NCBI GenBank assembly: GCA_014058105.1
Contig: JACGCM010000685.1
Coordinates: 1 to 64,000 of the forward strand
Reading direction: 5' to 3'
From: Kingdonia uniflora
Lineage: Eukaryota > Streptophyta > Magnoliopsida > Ranunculales > Circaeasteraceae
Length of the DNA: 64,000 nt
Position 1 is the first letter of the stretch. Every line of letters begins with the position of its first letter. Made by a program: the position numbers and the translations under genes. The notes below the pieces were generated by a model. It had not been told where the DNA came from and ran no database searches. It saw only the letters and a program-made list of their open reading frames with translations. Positions 23,744 through 34,079 of this stretch are shown here, piece after piece.

Positions 23744-24246
23744 TGTAAGGACCTGCTCCCAATAGCGAACTTAAGCATTGATATCGACATCATAGCAAGA
23801 GTTCAACTTCATAATAATAAAATGTCGTGCTACAATCGTGATACATTAAGGAAGCTGTTATAGAAATAAAGGATCATTCATGACATGATGCAATCGTCAT
23901 TCAGATGTTTCAGAACTATTGTTTGTAACGTTCTTCATTAAGAGAAAGTGGCAGTCATTAAACGATCATATTATAAGACCTAAAAATAGGAATGAGGAAA
24001 ATGAGATAGGACATAGATTTTTCTACCTAGAATATCAAAGTAACACTACCCAGAATACTAATTATAATTTGTAATCACAAGATCGATAATACTACTCCTT
24101 TCGAATCCTCTCAGTAGGTCGTGCTTTTACCTATTTAAAGGTTTCTACGCCAAATCTTGTCTTTTTAGTGATTATTGATTATTGTTTAATATTTTGGACA
24201 TTTTGGTGTGAGAATTAAGTTTGAATCCCAAGTTTAGGCTCATACA
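23744..24246 (+). repeat. 5' LTR of element B
   Basis: It starts TGTAAGGACCTGCTCCCAAT and ends CTCATACA. It aligns over its whole length with 41404-41893. It contains GTCGTGCTTTTACC and TATTTAAAGGTTTCTACG near 24120-24150 (TATA-like ATTTAAAG). A related LTR closes element A at 10411. Confidence 0.88.
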
Positions 24247-24249
24247 TTA

Positions 24250-24266
24250 AACAGCGTCTGTGGGAA
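24250..24266 (+). other. primer binding site region of element B
   Basis: AACAGCGTCTGTGGGAA lies just after the LTR and matches the frequent plant gypsy signature GGCGCCGTCTGTGGGAA except at its start. The tRNA cannot be named from this degraded copy. Confidence 0.55.
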
Positions 24267-24319
24267 ACGGCAGAATCAGTCACCATTCTCAAATATAACA
24301 GATACTAACCAGTTTTGAG

Positions 24320-25560
24320 AAATGCTGAATCCTAATCAAAATCCCTCGGCCTTACAGACAAAAGGAACAGGCGTGGGAGTAAATCAAATAGCAAAACTGT
24401 GTGTTAACTTTGAGACATAAAAACGAACAAATTTAGAACAATAGTTGGCAGAAGTACGAGACGCTCTAAAAGTTCTACAGGGGCAACATGAAGCAACATA
24501 TAAAAACCAAGAGATGTTGCCCACTAAATCAAGAATTTTAGCTCGTGACAGATTAGGACCTCATAGAGGTGGCAGCCAGGGAGCTGATATTCGACTTGGC
24601 CAAATCCTGCGAGGGCCTGAGAATTTTTGGTACCTGTTGTTCAGCAAATGATTGACAAAATCCCAACTGGCCTCAGATACGTGGAGAACATACAAAGGAT
24701 AAGAACTCAAATTCCCGTACAGTAGAGGCTCGGTGAGGGAAGTAGAAATCATAATCCCTAGGAGGGGCATCTTCAGTGCCAATCAGCCACAGCTCGATAG
24801 ATCGTAACCCAGGAGTACATGGATAAACGCAGCAAATAACTTTTTGAGGCCTAAACACGTACCAACAAAAACATCATTAGCTGACTACAAAAGAGCCCAA
24901 TTGCGCAAGAATTGCTAAACAACGATACGCCATCAAGCTTTCATACACAAAAGATTCAAAAGTATAAAGGGACTAATCCTGTCGAGCACGTACAAAAATT
25001 CTAAGATTCTTTGGGATTGCATTAGACGTCGAATCACATTCTATGCCGTTTATTTTCCACTAGTCTCCAGGACGAGCCCCTTCGTTGGTTTTACTCGTTG
25101 GACGAAGGATCAATCCATTCTTTTGACCAGTTACAAGAACTCTTCGTCAAGAACTAAACACACAACCAAGATAAGGAGGAGAATCTTTGCACCCTTATCA
25201 GTCTTAAATAAATGCCAGAAGAGAAGCTCAAAGTATTTACCAAGATATTTTTTGATCTAACAAGGATAGTGGATAGTCTCGACCAGAAAATCACAGTGTT
25301 AGCCTTCACAAATGCTCTACTCATGGAAAGCAGAGCAAAGGAACACCTCATCTTGAACAAGCCAACAACTTTGGAAGAAATGGTCGAAAAAGTAAACAAT
25401 TACATCGATTTTGAAAGAATGATATCTGAAAGGCATAAACCTGTAATATCCATCCTCACAGCTGCAGGTCACAATACAGAATGAGAATTCGAATGCACTA
25501 CAAATACTAGAGGTGATAGAAAATAAGTAAGTCCAAAGGAGACCGGCCTCGAAAAGGAAA
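24320..25560 (+). pseudogene. element B: gag remnant
   Basis: The first ATG frame (about 24322) gives MLNPNQNPSALQTKGT; a Gln/Glu-rich segment follows. The conserved retrotransposon gag box appears as EPLRWFYSLDEGSIHSFDQL then QELFVKN (25065-25155) and, after a stop, as EEKLKVFTKIFFDLTRIV and LAFTNALLMESRAKEHLILN (25212-25340). This is the PAxxWFxxLxxxSIxSFxxLxxxFxxxF plan of plant gag proteins. Three frames are needed. No intact CCHC knuckle is seen. Confidence 0.75.
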
Positions 25561-25564
25561 TAAT

Positions 25565-25955
25565 CTTCCAAAGCCTTGTCTCCCAAAATTGACTACCAAG
25601 TTAGCTTACATATATACTTCGCTTCAGAGGGATAAGTTTTTTAGAAATACACAACCCCTCGAACCAATCAAATGATAACCATACTACAAACACCACAAAG
25701 ATAGACATCATGATACGGAACGATGCTATGCTATACAGAGACTCATGGAATTTACTTAAAGACGAAAAAATGCGCGAGTATACTATCGATGAGGAAAGTT
25801 ATAAGAATGGGATCTATAAAATAGACAATACAGTCATCCAGATCGAAGAAGAGACTCAATAGAAGCACTTCTATCCTCTTCGCCTCAATCACTTTATCGA
25901 GATAAACAAGATAAATAGATTAACCAGATTTACAGACGCCGACTCATTCATTGTT
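25565..25955. other. element B: gag-protease linker, no domain seen
   Basis: Stop-rich continuation of the element with no readable motif. Confidence 0.4.
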
Positions 25956-25959
25956 ACGA

Positions 25960-26565
25960 CTTGTCTGTAGTGGAAAAGGAAGTTTGTTTACTTCTAGAAT
26001 CTAGTAACAAGAAAATCGAGATCTCCTTTAAAGATTGTGACATCAACCATGCCAAATTTCTTCACCATGACGTACTAGTTATCATGTTGAAGATAAAAGC
26101 CTTTGTCATGCACACGATGATGGTGGATACCGAAAGCGCTATTGAGGTACTTTTCTGGAGCACAATCGAACAAATGGATCTAACTGATCGAATCGTGGCC
26201 AGTGATATGGATATCAGTGGCTTCAATGGGTCGAACTGATCGAATCGTGGCCAGTGATATGGATATCAGTGGCTTCAATGGGTCTAAAGAGGTACAGGTA
26301 GAAAAAAATTGCATTTCCTATCATAACAAAAACGACAATAATTGATATGACGTTTTATGGCGTAAATATAAAGTCAAGGTATTTGGGGATAATGGGACGA
26401 TGTTGGTTGCACAATATGAAAGCCATTCCCTCTACTTATCATTTTGTATTGAGATTAGATTGGAATGGTGGGATCTACAAAATTAAGGGTAGCCAAAAGC
26501 TAGGTCAAGCGTGCAAGAATACTATAACTATTGTGAACGATCTTGCTGAGGAATTTGAAGCATAA
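25960..26565 (+). pseudogene. element B: retropepsin-like protease
   Basis: At 25961-26239, HHDVLVIMLKIKAFVMHTMM is followed by VDTESAIEVLFWSTIEQMDL, the plant gypsy protease plan HxDALVIxxxIxxxxVxRxLVDxGSSVNILFxxxxxxM. The catalytic DxG has become DTES. Downstream (26347-26565), LGIMGRCWLHNMKAIPSTYH is the YNAILGRPWLHxMxAVPSTYHQ motif. A 52-bp tandem duplication at 26182-26285 shifts the frame between the two halves. Inactive. Confidence 0.8.
26182..26285 (+). repeat. 52-bp tandem duplication inside the protease
   Basis: Two adjacent 52-bp copies (26182-26233 and 26234-26285), identical except at the last base. 52 is not a multiple of three, so the duplication itself breaks the frame. Confidence 0.9.
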
Positions 26566-26865
26566 CAATTACAGAAAGCTAGACCTATAGAGGACCAACC
26601 GTCAACTTCAAAATCACAGAGTACATTGAGATTGACGGAGCTAATCGGGGTACGTTTATAGGAACTCGTTTATTTTTGGTCTAGCATAAAATACTTACCG
26701 AATTCTTGAAAAGCAATAGAGATGTATTCGTTTGAACATTCCGAGAAATGTCAGGTATAGATCCTACTTTGGCTTGTCATAGGCTATGTTCAAGAGATAA
26801 GGTTCTGGAGGTTAAAAAAATAGAGGACATTAGCTCCCAGACTTTGAGATAATGTAAACTAAGAG
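26566..26865 (+). other. element B: protease-RT spacer
   Basis: Contains decayed pieces of the segment before RT (for example NRDVFV and GIDPTLACHRL, near 26715-26775, the plant WSxxDMPGIDPxxxxHxL motif). No intact frame. Confidence 0.6.
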
Positions 26866-26869
26866 GTCA

Positions 26870-27248
26870 ATAAGCTCACAGAGGTTGGGTTCATCAAGAA
26901 AACAAATTACCTCGAACATCGTAGCAGTTACAAAGAAAATGGAAAGATTAGAGTTTGTGTAGATTTCACCGACCTAAACAAACATACTCCAAAGGAAAAT
27001 TTTCCCCTCCCAATAATAAATCATTTACTGGATTTAACTGCTGGGTACAAACTTTCTCCATGATGGATGCAATATCAGGCTACAATCAGATTCTACTTCT
27101 GCCCGATGATTAAGAAAAAATAGCCTTTATCATAGAGTAAAGATTATACCATAATAAAGTCATGCCTTTCGGACTTAAAAATATGGAAGCAACTTATTAA
27201 AAATTGATGACCCAGATGTTCAAAGACCACCAATTGGGAAAATTACGG
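26870..27248 (+). pseudogene. element B: RT, 5' part (split by LINE)
   Basis: The frame reads KENGKIRVCVDFTDLNKHTP, then KENFPLPIINHLLDLTAGY, MDAISGYNQILLLPDD and KVMPFGLKNMEATY. This is RT motifs 1-4 of plant gypsy elements (WRVCVDYxDLNKACPKDxFPLP, MDAxSGYxQI, VMPFGLKNAGATYQ). Stops follow PDD and interrupt ATY-KL. The reading stops at 27231-27248, where the LINE begins, and resumes at 33163. Confidence 0.88.
27231..27248 (+). repeat. left target-site duplication of the LINE
   Basis: CAATTGGGAAAATTACGG here and CAACTGGGAAAACTATGG at 33163-33180. The 18 bases differ at three sites, all C/T transitions. The right copy continues the RT codons directly. Confidence 0.9.
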
Positions 27249-27258
27249 TTTTTTTTTT
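27249..27258 (-). other. poly(A) tail of the nested LINE
   Basis: Ten T on the plus strand, directly next to the left target duplication. This marks the 3' end of the minus-strand LINE. Confidence 0.88.
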
Positions 27259-27483
27259 GCAAAAGGTTTAGATTTTATAGAATACGAAGCAATATCAGCA
27301 TACTAGGGGACCCCGTCTAAAGTAGACGAAGAAAGCAAAAAAAAAACCTCAAATTAAAAGACTAGCAAGTTCAAACTTAAATTTACAAAATCTAAAGTAT
27401 TCTTTATGGGGGTCTTCAATTCTTGTGAGATATTCCAGTCTACCCTCAACCCATTTCTCAAATGGGAAGTCTTCGCTGGATCC

Positions 27484-28233
27484 TCATTTTGCCATAGTAT
27501 TTGTCAAAAAGTTTGCTTCTCTCCAGGTTGCACTGAACCGTATTGACTGAATAGAAGAGAGTAATTGTATCCACTTGTTTATGAATTTCCATAGAATCTT
27601 ATGTGTGGTAAAGGCGTTGATTGCTACGGAGGAGTCTGAAACAATCCACAGATTATTCCATCCTCTATGTATAGCTTTGTCCACCCCGTCTATGATATCA
27701 TTAACTTCTGCCAGATAATTAGTGGTTATTCCAACCGATTTGCAGAACGTTCCCATAACTATGCCCTCCTAGTCCCTATATACTACTCCAATCCCAGAAG
27801 GACCCGGGTTTCCCAAAGCTGATCCATCATAACACAACTTAATCTTGTTTATTTTGGGTAATTTCCACATGTAGCTTTTAGCCACTTGAGCTTTACTCAA
27901 TTTACAATCGACATAGAGAGCTTTAATTACTTGTAACTCAAAGGCAGTGTTATACATGCCATGTTTTGACATTTTAGCGTTGTTATCAATTTCTCTTAAC
28001 ACCCTATTTTGGATCTCTCTAACGGATAGTTTCCTTTCATCAAATCTGAATTTGTTCCTTGCGTTCCATAGCCAACGACTCACAGAGAAAACCATTGTAA
28101 TCCATAGATCATTAAGGTATGAACTTAGTGCCTTACTTTTTTCCAGAATCTGTTTCCAACTTTCATGTTCCGAAACAGCAGCTAGGTTAAAGTACTTGTT
28201 GTCCAACTCCATAATACTTTCGCCTTTGTACAT
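27484..28233 (-). pseudogene. LINE 1: C-terminal RNase H
   Basis: The frame at 28233-27769 ends in KINKIKLCYDGSALGNPGPS then GIGVVYRD, the start of an RNase H fold with catalytic Asp in CYDGSALGNPG. The next frame (27756-27484) has EVNDIIDGVDKAIHRGWNNL, IVSDSSVAINAF (catalytic SDS) and ATWREANFLTNTMAK (xHxxREANxxADxLA plan, His replaced by Thr). The NPGPSGxG type of start is that of plant retroelement RNase H. A stop separates the two parts. Confidence 0.85.
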
Positions 28234-28295
28234 TAAAAAAATAGATGGTCTGCCGTGTCAGCTGTACAGCCACAGTGATTACAGATGGACGCTAG

Positions 28296-28889
28296 CTATA
28301 TGTCTTTCCTCTGTATCAATTCATCTGTTGGTAGAATTTGATTCATAAGTTTCCATGCAAACCCAGTAAGACCTGGATTTAGGCATTTTAACCATGTAAA
28401 TTTCCACCACCAAGTTGTGTCGAGTCGATTGCGAGTACTTTCGAAAGCGTTTTTGACTAAAAATTTACCATGTATATCCGGCTTCCAGATCTGAATATCT
28501 TCATCATTAGGATTGCATGGAATACTAGTAATGTCTATTCCCATAGCCAAGAATGCGAGAGAGATGTCCGAAGGAACATTCCAACCATCAAAATTAATAT
28601 AATCACTGACCTTGGCTGTACAAAGCTTCCAAAGATGGTTAGGGAGGTCTATATGTTCACGTAAAGAAGTGCATGCCGCCCAAGAATCTCTCCAAAAGTA
28701 GATCTTTTTGCCATTTCCAATTATCCATCCGATAAATGGTTTATTTATAGTCTCAGCAAATTTAATACCTGACCGGACAGGGGAGCTCTTGTGGTATTTA
28801 ATCCTTTCACCACTGTTTGTATGGAATTTAGCATATATCATTTGAGCCCAAGGTTCTTCTCTTTGATTAAAATCAAGTTTAACTTGCAT
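28296..28889 (-). pseudogene. LINE 1: ORF2 C-terminal region with zf-RVT-like domain
   Basis: A 197-codon frame contains IGNGKKIYFWRDSWAACTSL (xGxGxxxxFWxDxW motif), then DIQIWKPDIHGKFLVKNAFE and NPGLTGFAWKLMNQILPTDE, LIQRK (xKxxxFxWxLxxxxLPTxxxLxxR). These are the conserved blocks between RT and RNase H of plant non-LTR ORF2 proteins. The Cys/His part of the zinc domain follows in another frame near 28270 (CGCTADTADH on the minus strand). Confidence 0.8.
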
Positions 28890-28965
28890 AACATAGCATT
28901 GTTCGCCTCTTTTAGACTTCTTATTCCCAGACCTCCTTCTCGAATCGGTTTACACATCTTTTCCC

Positions 28966-29132
28966 ATCTAAGAGTAATCCCCTTTCTCTTTGTAGGGTCC
29001 TCAGTCCAAATAAAATTTTGAATAATGGCATCTCCCTCTTTAATTAAGGATCTAAGAGTAATCCCCTTTCTCTTTGTAGGGTCCTCAGTCCAATAAAATT
29101 TCGAATAATGGCATCTCCCTCTTTAATTAAGG
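28966..29132 (-). repeat. 84-bp tandem duplication in LINE 1 ORF2
   Basis: Unit 28966-29049 is repeated at 29050-29132 with one base missing and one substitution. The missing base throws ORF2 out of frame between RT and the zf-RVT region. Confidence 0.9.
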
Positions 29133-30621
29133 ATTGAGGCCATTTGCAGATGGCCATATTGTAAATGGTGATACTATTTAAAATAGATTTGGCAAGAACT
29201 ATTCTCCCTTGAAATGATAACATTCTCCCATTCCAACTATTCGCTCTCTTCCTAATTTTTTCTACCAGAGGAGTGATAGTGCTTTTGGATACCCTTCCTT
29301 GTACCAAAGGTATTCCAAGATAAGTCTCTAGGAACCCTCCCTCCCGAAACCCAAACATATCGATTACCTTATTTCTTTTATAATTGGGAATCTGACAAAT
29401 AAAGATCTTGCTTTTCTCAATACTAATCATCTGCCCTGAAGCAAGTTGGTAATTTAGAAGTACTTTGTGTAGATTCCTTAAGCATTTGGCCATTCCATTA
29501 ACAAACAGAAAAATGTCGTCAACAAAAAATAGGCAAGTAGGGATTGTAATACCTTTAATCTTTACCATTGGAGTAATTTTCTTTTGTCGCACAAGGAACT
29601 TAAGATTAGAGCTCAGGATATCTTCTACAATAGCAAATAACAGCGGAGAGAGTGGATCACCTTGTTTAAGACCCTTAGAAGCTTTGAAGTAACCAGAAGG
29701 ACTGCCATTAATAGAGATAGATAGCATCCCAATGTTAATAATAGTAAGAATCCAATTGCAAAAAGTATTTCAAAACCCAAATGATCTGAGAACTTTGATC
29801 AAGAAATCCCAACTCATAGTATCATATACTTGGGTGATATTCAGCTTTAACCCAACATTACCCCCTTGTCTTTTAGTCCCCATCTCATTTACCAACTCAG
29901 ATGTCATGCAAATATTATTTTGGATGTTTCTATTAGGGATAAAAGCACTTTGCTCATTAGAGACAATTCTTGACGCAATCAAAGAGAGTCTTGTGGTAAG
30001 AATCTTAGTGATGAGTTTGAATGTAAAGTTGCTAAGGCAAATAGGCCTATAGTCTTGCACATAAGACGGTTTCTTTACCTTAGGGATCAGCACAATAAGG
30101 TTCGAGTTAAAATTTACTGGAATAACTCCGTCCCTGAAGAAAGTTGATATACCCAGCACAATATCCTCCCCAATAATATCCCAGTATGTTCTAAAAAATG
30201 CTCCGGAAAAGTCATCCGGCCCTGGGGAGCTTTGGCCATCCAGAAAGAAAATAACATCACGAACTTCCTCCTCATTAGGAATGTCGGAGAGACTATTATT
30301 TTCTTCCTGCGTAACAAAGACTTCATTATGTGTAAATAGTTTAGGACATTCTATAACCTCATGTCTTACAAACTTTTCCGCATAGTATGTGAGAATATAA
30401 TCTTTAATGCAGTTCTGATTAGAGAGCACAACCCCATTTTGATCCCGAAGTTCCATAATATTAGTATTGATCATTTTCATTTGAGTGGAATGGTCAAAAA
30501 AGGAAGTGTTTCTATCTCCAGCAAACAACCATTTGACCCTTGATCTTTGTCTCCAGTCCTCTTCCTCCTTCTCCTCAATCTTTTCCAATTCTTTTGATTT
30601 GTTTAGCATTTGTATATGCAT
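29044..30621 (-). pseudogene. LINE 1: reverse transcriptase
   Basis: Two long frames. 30621-29770 reads WLFAGDRNTSFFDHSTQMKM, SSPGPDDFSGAFFRTYWDII, LIVLIPKVKKPSYVQDYRPI, CLSNFTFKLITKILTTRL, NEQSAFIPNRNIQNNI and LKLNITQVYDTMSWDFL (normally KxDxxKAYDRxxWxFL; the first Asp has become Asn). 29727-29044 reads SPSGYFKASKGLKQGDPLSP and CLFFVDDIFLFV (FVDD in place of YADD). These are all RT motifs of plant L1 elements. A frameshift lies between the two frames. Confidence 0.93.
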
Positions 30622-30868
30622 ATTATAATCTCTCTCATCATCTTCTTGCCAAATTTGGAGTTGTAGTATCTCTCTCTCTAGTTTCTTCTTATTACAAGCG
30701 GCTATATCGAGATCTTACATTTTCTAATTTTTAATCACCGTCTTTAGTCTCCTTAGTTTCAGCATGATGCAGAGAGAGTTTGATTCCAGCTAATCTCAAC
30801 CGCGTCTATAAAGCTTTGCACCTTACTCCAAGATTGTATATATCTGAAAGGTATGTTGCTTGGCTTTG

Positions 30869-31498
30869 CTATTCCATTACACTCCCCAAAAAGAAGAGAA
30901 TTGTCATCAGGCGATCATTAATCAGGCTTCTATCCAGCACACTCAAGATTCTCATCACCCCTTTTTGACCCTGACACCAGGTAAAAGTGACCCCAGTTGT
31001 AATACTTTCTATAAGGCAAGCTGTATCTATCACATCAAAGAAGTCTGCAACTGCTCTCCTGCATGAAGGTTTCCTTCCCTTTTTTTTCAGACATTCTAAG
31101 AACCATATTAAAATCCCCAATAAAAATCCATGGTAATTGGTTAGTACTGGAGATTTGAATAATCTGGCTCCAAAGTTCCGCTCTATAAAATCGCAGACAA
31201 TCTGCATGATCAAAGGTGAAAAGACATTCCATAAAGATGATTGTAATTTGTTGACGGGTATTCACGACAACACTCGGATTCTAGAGACCCTCTTTCCAGA
31301 GAATCCAAATGTTTCCTTTATTCACCCCATCCTCATTAGTTATAATCAAGGTATTGTATCCTGAAATACGAAATCCCTTAACAAAAATTTTTGGTTATGC
31401 AAACCCAATAATATTGGGATTCAACTCCAATATTTTTTTTCCTAATATAGATCATGGTATTCTTATTTCCCAGTCCTCTAGCATTCCAGAAAAGTACT
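30869..31498 (-). pseudogene. LINE 1: apurinic/apyrimidinic-like endonuclease
   Basis: It starts MRVLFWNARGLGNKNT at about 31500 on the minus strand; the WNxRGLG motif includes the metal-binding Asn. Further frames give NQLPWIFIGDFNMVLRMSEK (the GDFN catalytic motif) and FFDVIDTACLIE, GVTFTWCQGQKGVMRILSVLDRSLIND, split over frames (xFTWxNxRxGxxxVxxRLDRxLxN). At least two frameshifts. It nicks target DNA for target-primed reverse transcription. Confidence 0.88.
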
Positions 31499-31499
31499 C

Positions 31500-33014
31500 T
31501 CATTTCAAACCTGTGTTAAAGCGTGTAATTTTCGGGTCCATAGTATAAATTTGGTCCCCTCTGATTATTTGATTAGGTAATAAACCCTGATCTTCTTCTT
31601 CCGTGGGGTCAGCCCAACTCTCCGGATTTAGCAGCTTCCTCACCTCCTTAATAGGATTATCCTGTTCTCCAGAGTTTGCATCTTCACTATTTTGTGGGCT
31701 CCCCTTGCTGTTACCGATATTCAAGTCCCCTAGACCCTTTTCCTCTTCCATTCCAAGAGCCCTTTGTGTATTAATACTTTGTTCCCCACTTTCCCCATCA
31801 CTAAGAGCATGGTATTTGTTTGTCGACTCAGTATCTCTAAGCTGTAACTTGGAGTTAGTTTTTGGCGATTCACTTCTACCTCTTCTTCCTTTGGTAACAG
31901 ACCATTCACCCAGTTCCATATCACCCAGACCTTTAGTTGCAGCAGAATTAGTAAAGTAGGTATGTTTGTTCGGTGGACTAGTACTTTGTAATTTCTTTTT
32001 TGTCTCCATCGTACTCGGTACCCGTTCTTCTGTAATTGGCAGGTCTTGTTTACCCTTGTTATTCATGTTCCCAGAATTTTTTATGTTCGTTGACACTTGA
32101 TTTTACTCACCTCTGAAAGCTCTTTGTATCACCTAACACTCCTCAATACAGTGTCCAACATCTCTTGGTTAATCATCTTTTCCTCAATGTCTATAAAAAA
32201 GTGATTGGGAATAGGTTGTGAAAGATCGATATCAGCCAGCACACTAGCATGATACCCATAGTCCTGATTAATTGTGGATTGATCAAGCTGAATTGGTGTA
32301 CCCAGAGTCTTCCCCAAAGACAAAATAATCTTCAGACTCCAAAGCTTGCTTGGTAATCTAGGAAATTTACACCAAATAAGGGCATTCGTGTTATGATGTT
32401 TGTCAACCGAGAAGAAAGGACTCCAGGGCATCAATCTCATTGGCATCTTCTCTATAATCCAAGGTCCATGACTCCATATGAAAATTTTATCAGTTTTATT
32501 ATCAAGTTTGATAATGAAGAAGCCTTTCCCTAATGGGACGAGCTTGCAATGACCCGAGATTTTCCATTTTGTTCTTGCGTACTCTTGAATAGTTGTAAAT
32601 TTCACCTTCTAGAGATCCAATCTGTCTATCAAGCTATGCTTGAATTGTGACACCCCAATAATAACCTCTCCTACAGGGACTGAGTCAAATGGAGTATCAC
32701 CCCGCATCCCCACATCGAGTACTGATGGAGCTTCAGCAGGGATATCCATTCTTCTTCTTACTAGATCCGTAAATGATTCTGTGGGTTTCATTGTATTTGG
32801 AGCAGTTTCAGGGATTTTACCATGGAGAGATGAATTCTCCATAACCTGATCTTCTTGTTGTTGTATTCCATCCTTTGACGTACCCGATTATTCCAAATTC
32901 TTCTCTTTTCCCATGAATCTTCATGGATAACATATCTTGATTCCCTGTCTGACATCCATGTCGTATTATTTCTACAACCCTTTGTTCATCATAACTTGGA
33001 TTGTTTAGTTGCAA
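31500..33014 (-). pseudogene. LINE 1: ORF1 with DUF4283 domain
   Basis: 32842-32609 gives a Pro/Thr-rich lead-in ending GVSQFKHSLIDRLDL. After one stop, 32605-32129 gives YARTKWKISGHCKLVPLGKG, FFIIKL, IWSHGPWIIEKMPMRLMPWS and ALIWCKFPRLPSKLWSLKII. This is the DUF4283 plan (LxxWxLxGxxxVxxLGxGFFxFxF, GPWxxxGxxLxLxxWxPxF, PVWVxxxxLPxxxW). 32096-31500 is the hydrophilic tail, ending PESWADPTEEEDQ. ORF1 proteins bind the LINE RNA. Confidence 0.88.
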
Positions 33015-33162
33015 AAACCCTAAAAGCAGAAATCCAAAACCCTAAATACAAAGAATCGAGAATTCTAGGTAGATCGAATTGGAGATTGGTGTTTATAGAT
33101 TACAGTAATGATTGGCGTCTAGGAATATAGTACCCTTAGAATTGACGATTGGAGAGTGTCAG

Positions 33163-33490
33163 CAACTGGGAAAACTATGGAAGTATACATTGATGACAAG
33201 TTATGCAAAAGCCTCAAGAAGGGATATCACCTACCGATCTTCATACAGTTTTTAAAATCTTTTTATCTTAGAGATGGAATCTTAACCCTGATAAATGCCA
33301 ATTCGGGGTCCACTCCAAAAAATTCTTGGGGCACTTAATTAGCAAAAAGGGAATTAAAGCTGCCCCTGACCACATTCGAGCTCTTTTATTAATATCATCA
33401 CCAAAAATAAATAAAGACGTGCAAAAGTTGGCTGGCAAAATTATAGCTATCAATAGATTTGTGTCCAAATCATCAGATTGGTGTTGATGG
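33163..33490 (+). pseudogene. element B: RT, 3' part after the LINE
   Basis: It continues the RT across the LINE: GKTMEVYIDDKLCKSL keeps the YIDD catalytic motif, then a frameshifted FGVSxxKFLGHL-like segment (TPKNSWGT / KILGALN), KGIKAAPDHIRALLLISSPK, INKDVQKLAGKIIAINRFVS and KSSDWC. The RT-linked RNase H that should follow is missing; the sequence goes from about 33500 nearly straight to the second RNase H. Confidence 0.88.
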
Positions 33491-33554
33491 TTATTGAACC
33501 TACTACGCCAAGGGATACGAAGAGGGAAGAATAAGAAAGGCACGATCAAGAATC

Positions 33555-33890
33555 GTGATCGTTCTTATCACACCCTCGAATGATAGGATTGAGAAATCAG
33601 TCTGACTTAATTTTAAGGCAACAAACAATAAAATAAAGTATGAAACGTTAATCTATAGAATGGACATAGCATTAGAGCTCGGAGTACCCGAACTTTCTAT
33701 TTATACTGACTCTATTGATCGTAAACCATTACACATAACGATATCAGAAAGAAGGTGGAATACGCTGCCCTAGTGGCCGACATAATGAGCAAATTTCAGA
33801 GGGCTACAATTTAGTATTTACCTCAGGGAGAAAGCAGACATGCAGACTCCCTCGCATATCTGGCAGGAATTCTCGAAACATAGATTCGAT
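33555..33890 (+). pseudogene. element B: additional RNase H (aRNH) remnant
   Basis: IVLITPSNDRIEKSV, LNFKATNNKIKYETLIYRMD and IALELGVPELSIYTDSID follow the plan VLxSPxGxxxExxLxFxxTNNxAEYEALxxGLxxAxxLGxxxLxVxxDS. The glutamate of AEYEAL is Lys-Tyr-Glu here. Near 33830, LPQGESRHADSLAYLAG is the terminal VPRxxNxxADxLAxLA motif. The first strand with its catalytic Asp has been deleted. Confidence 0.8.
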
Positions 33891-34079
33891 ATTTAAAAAT
33901 CAAAGTTGTATCTACCCCAAGTATTAATATTGTCAGTTTAAATTGAATTACCACTGGGGCGATGATCCTGATGAAAACGATTGGAGTTTACCTTTTCTAA
34001 AATACATTGGTCCTCAGAACAATTTTCTCGGTGAACTCCCTGAAGACGTCAATGAAAAAAGGAGGTTAATAGACAATGC

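Larger units (their letters stand above)
27249..33162 (-). mobile_element. LINE-1-type retrotransposon with RNase H, nested in element B RT
   Basis: On the minus strand from 33162: ORF1 with a DUF4283 domain, an apurinic-type endonuclease beginning RVLFWNARGLGNK, RT, the zf-RVT-like region and a C-terminal RNase H, closing with a poly(A) tail seen as ten T at 27249-27258. An 18-bp target duplication flanks it. At 5.9 kb, with all domains in order, it appears full length or nearly so. RNase H at the end of ORF2 is a known property of many plant L1 elements. Frameshifts in both ORFs and an internal 84-bp duplication make it inactive. Confidence 0.93.

Noticed and set aside
27947..28348. 133-codon plus-strand frame with a signal-peptide-like start
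   Set aside because: Antisense of the LINE 1 RNase H and linker; no independent support.
31603..31959. 118-codon plus-strand frame, Ser/Leu/Pro-rich
   Set aside because: Exact shadow of the hydrophilic tail of LINE 1 ORF1 on the minus strand.
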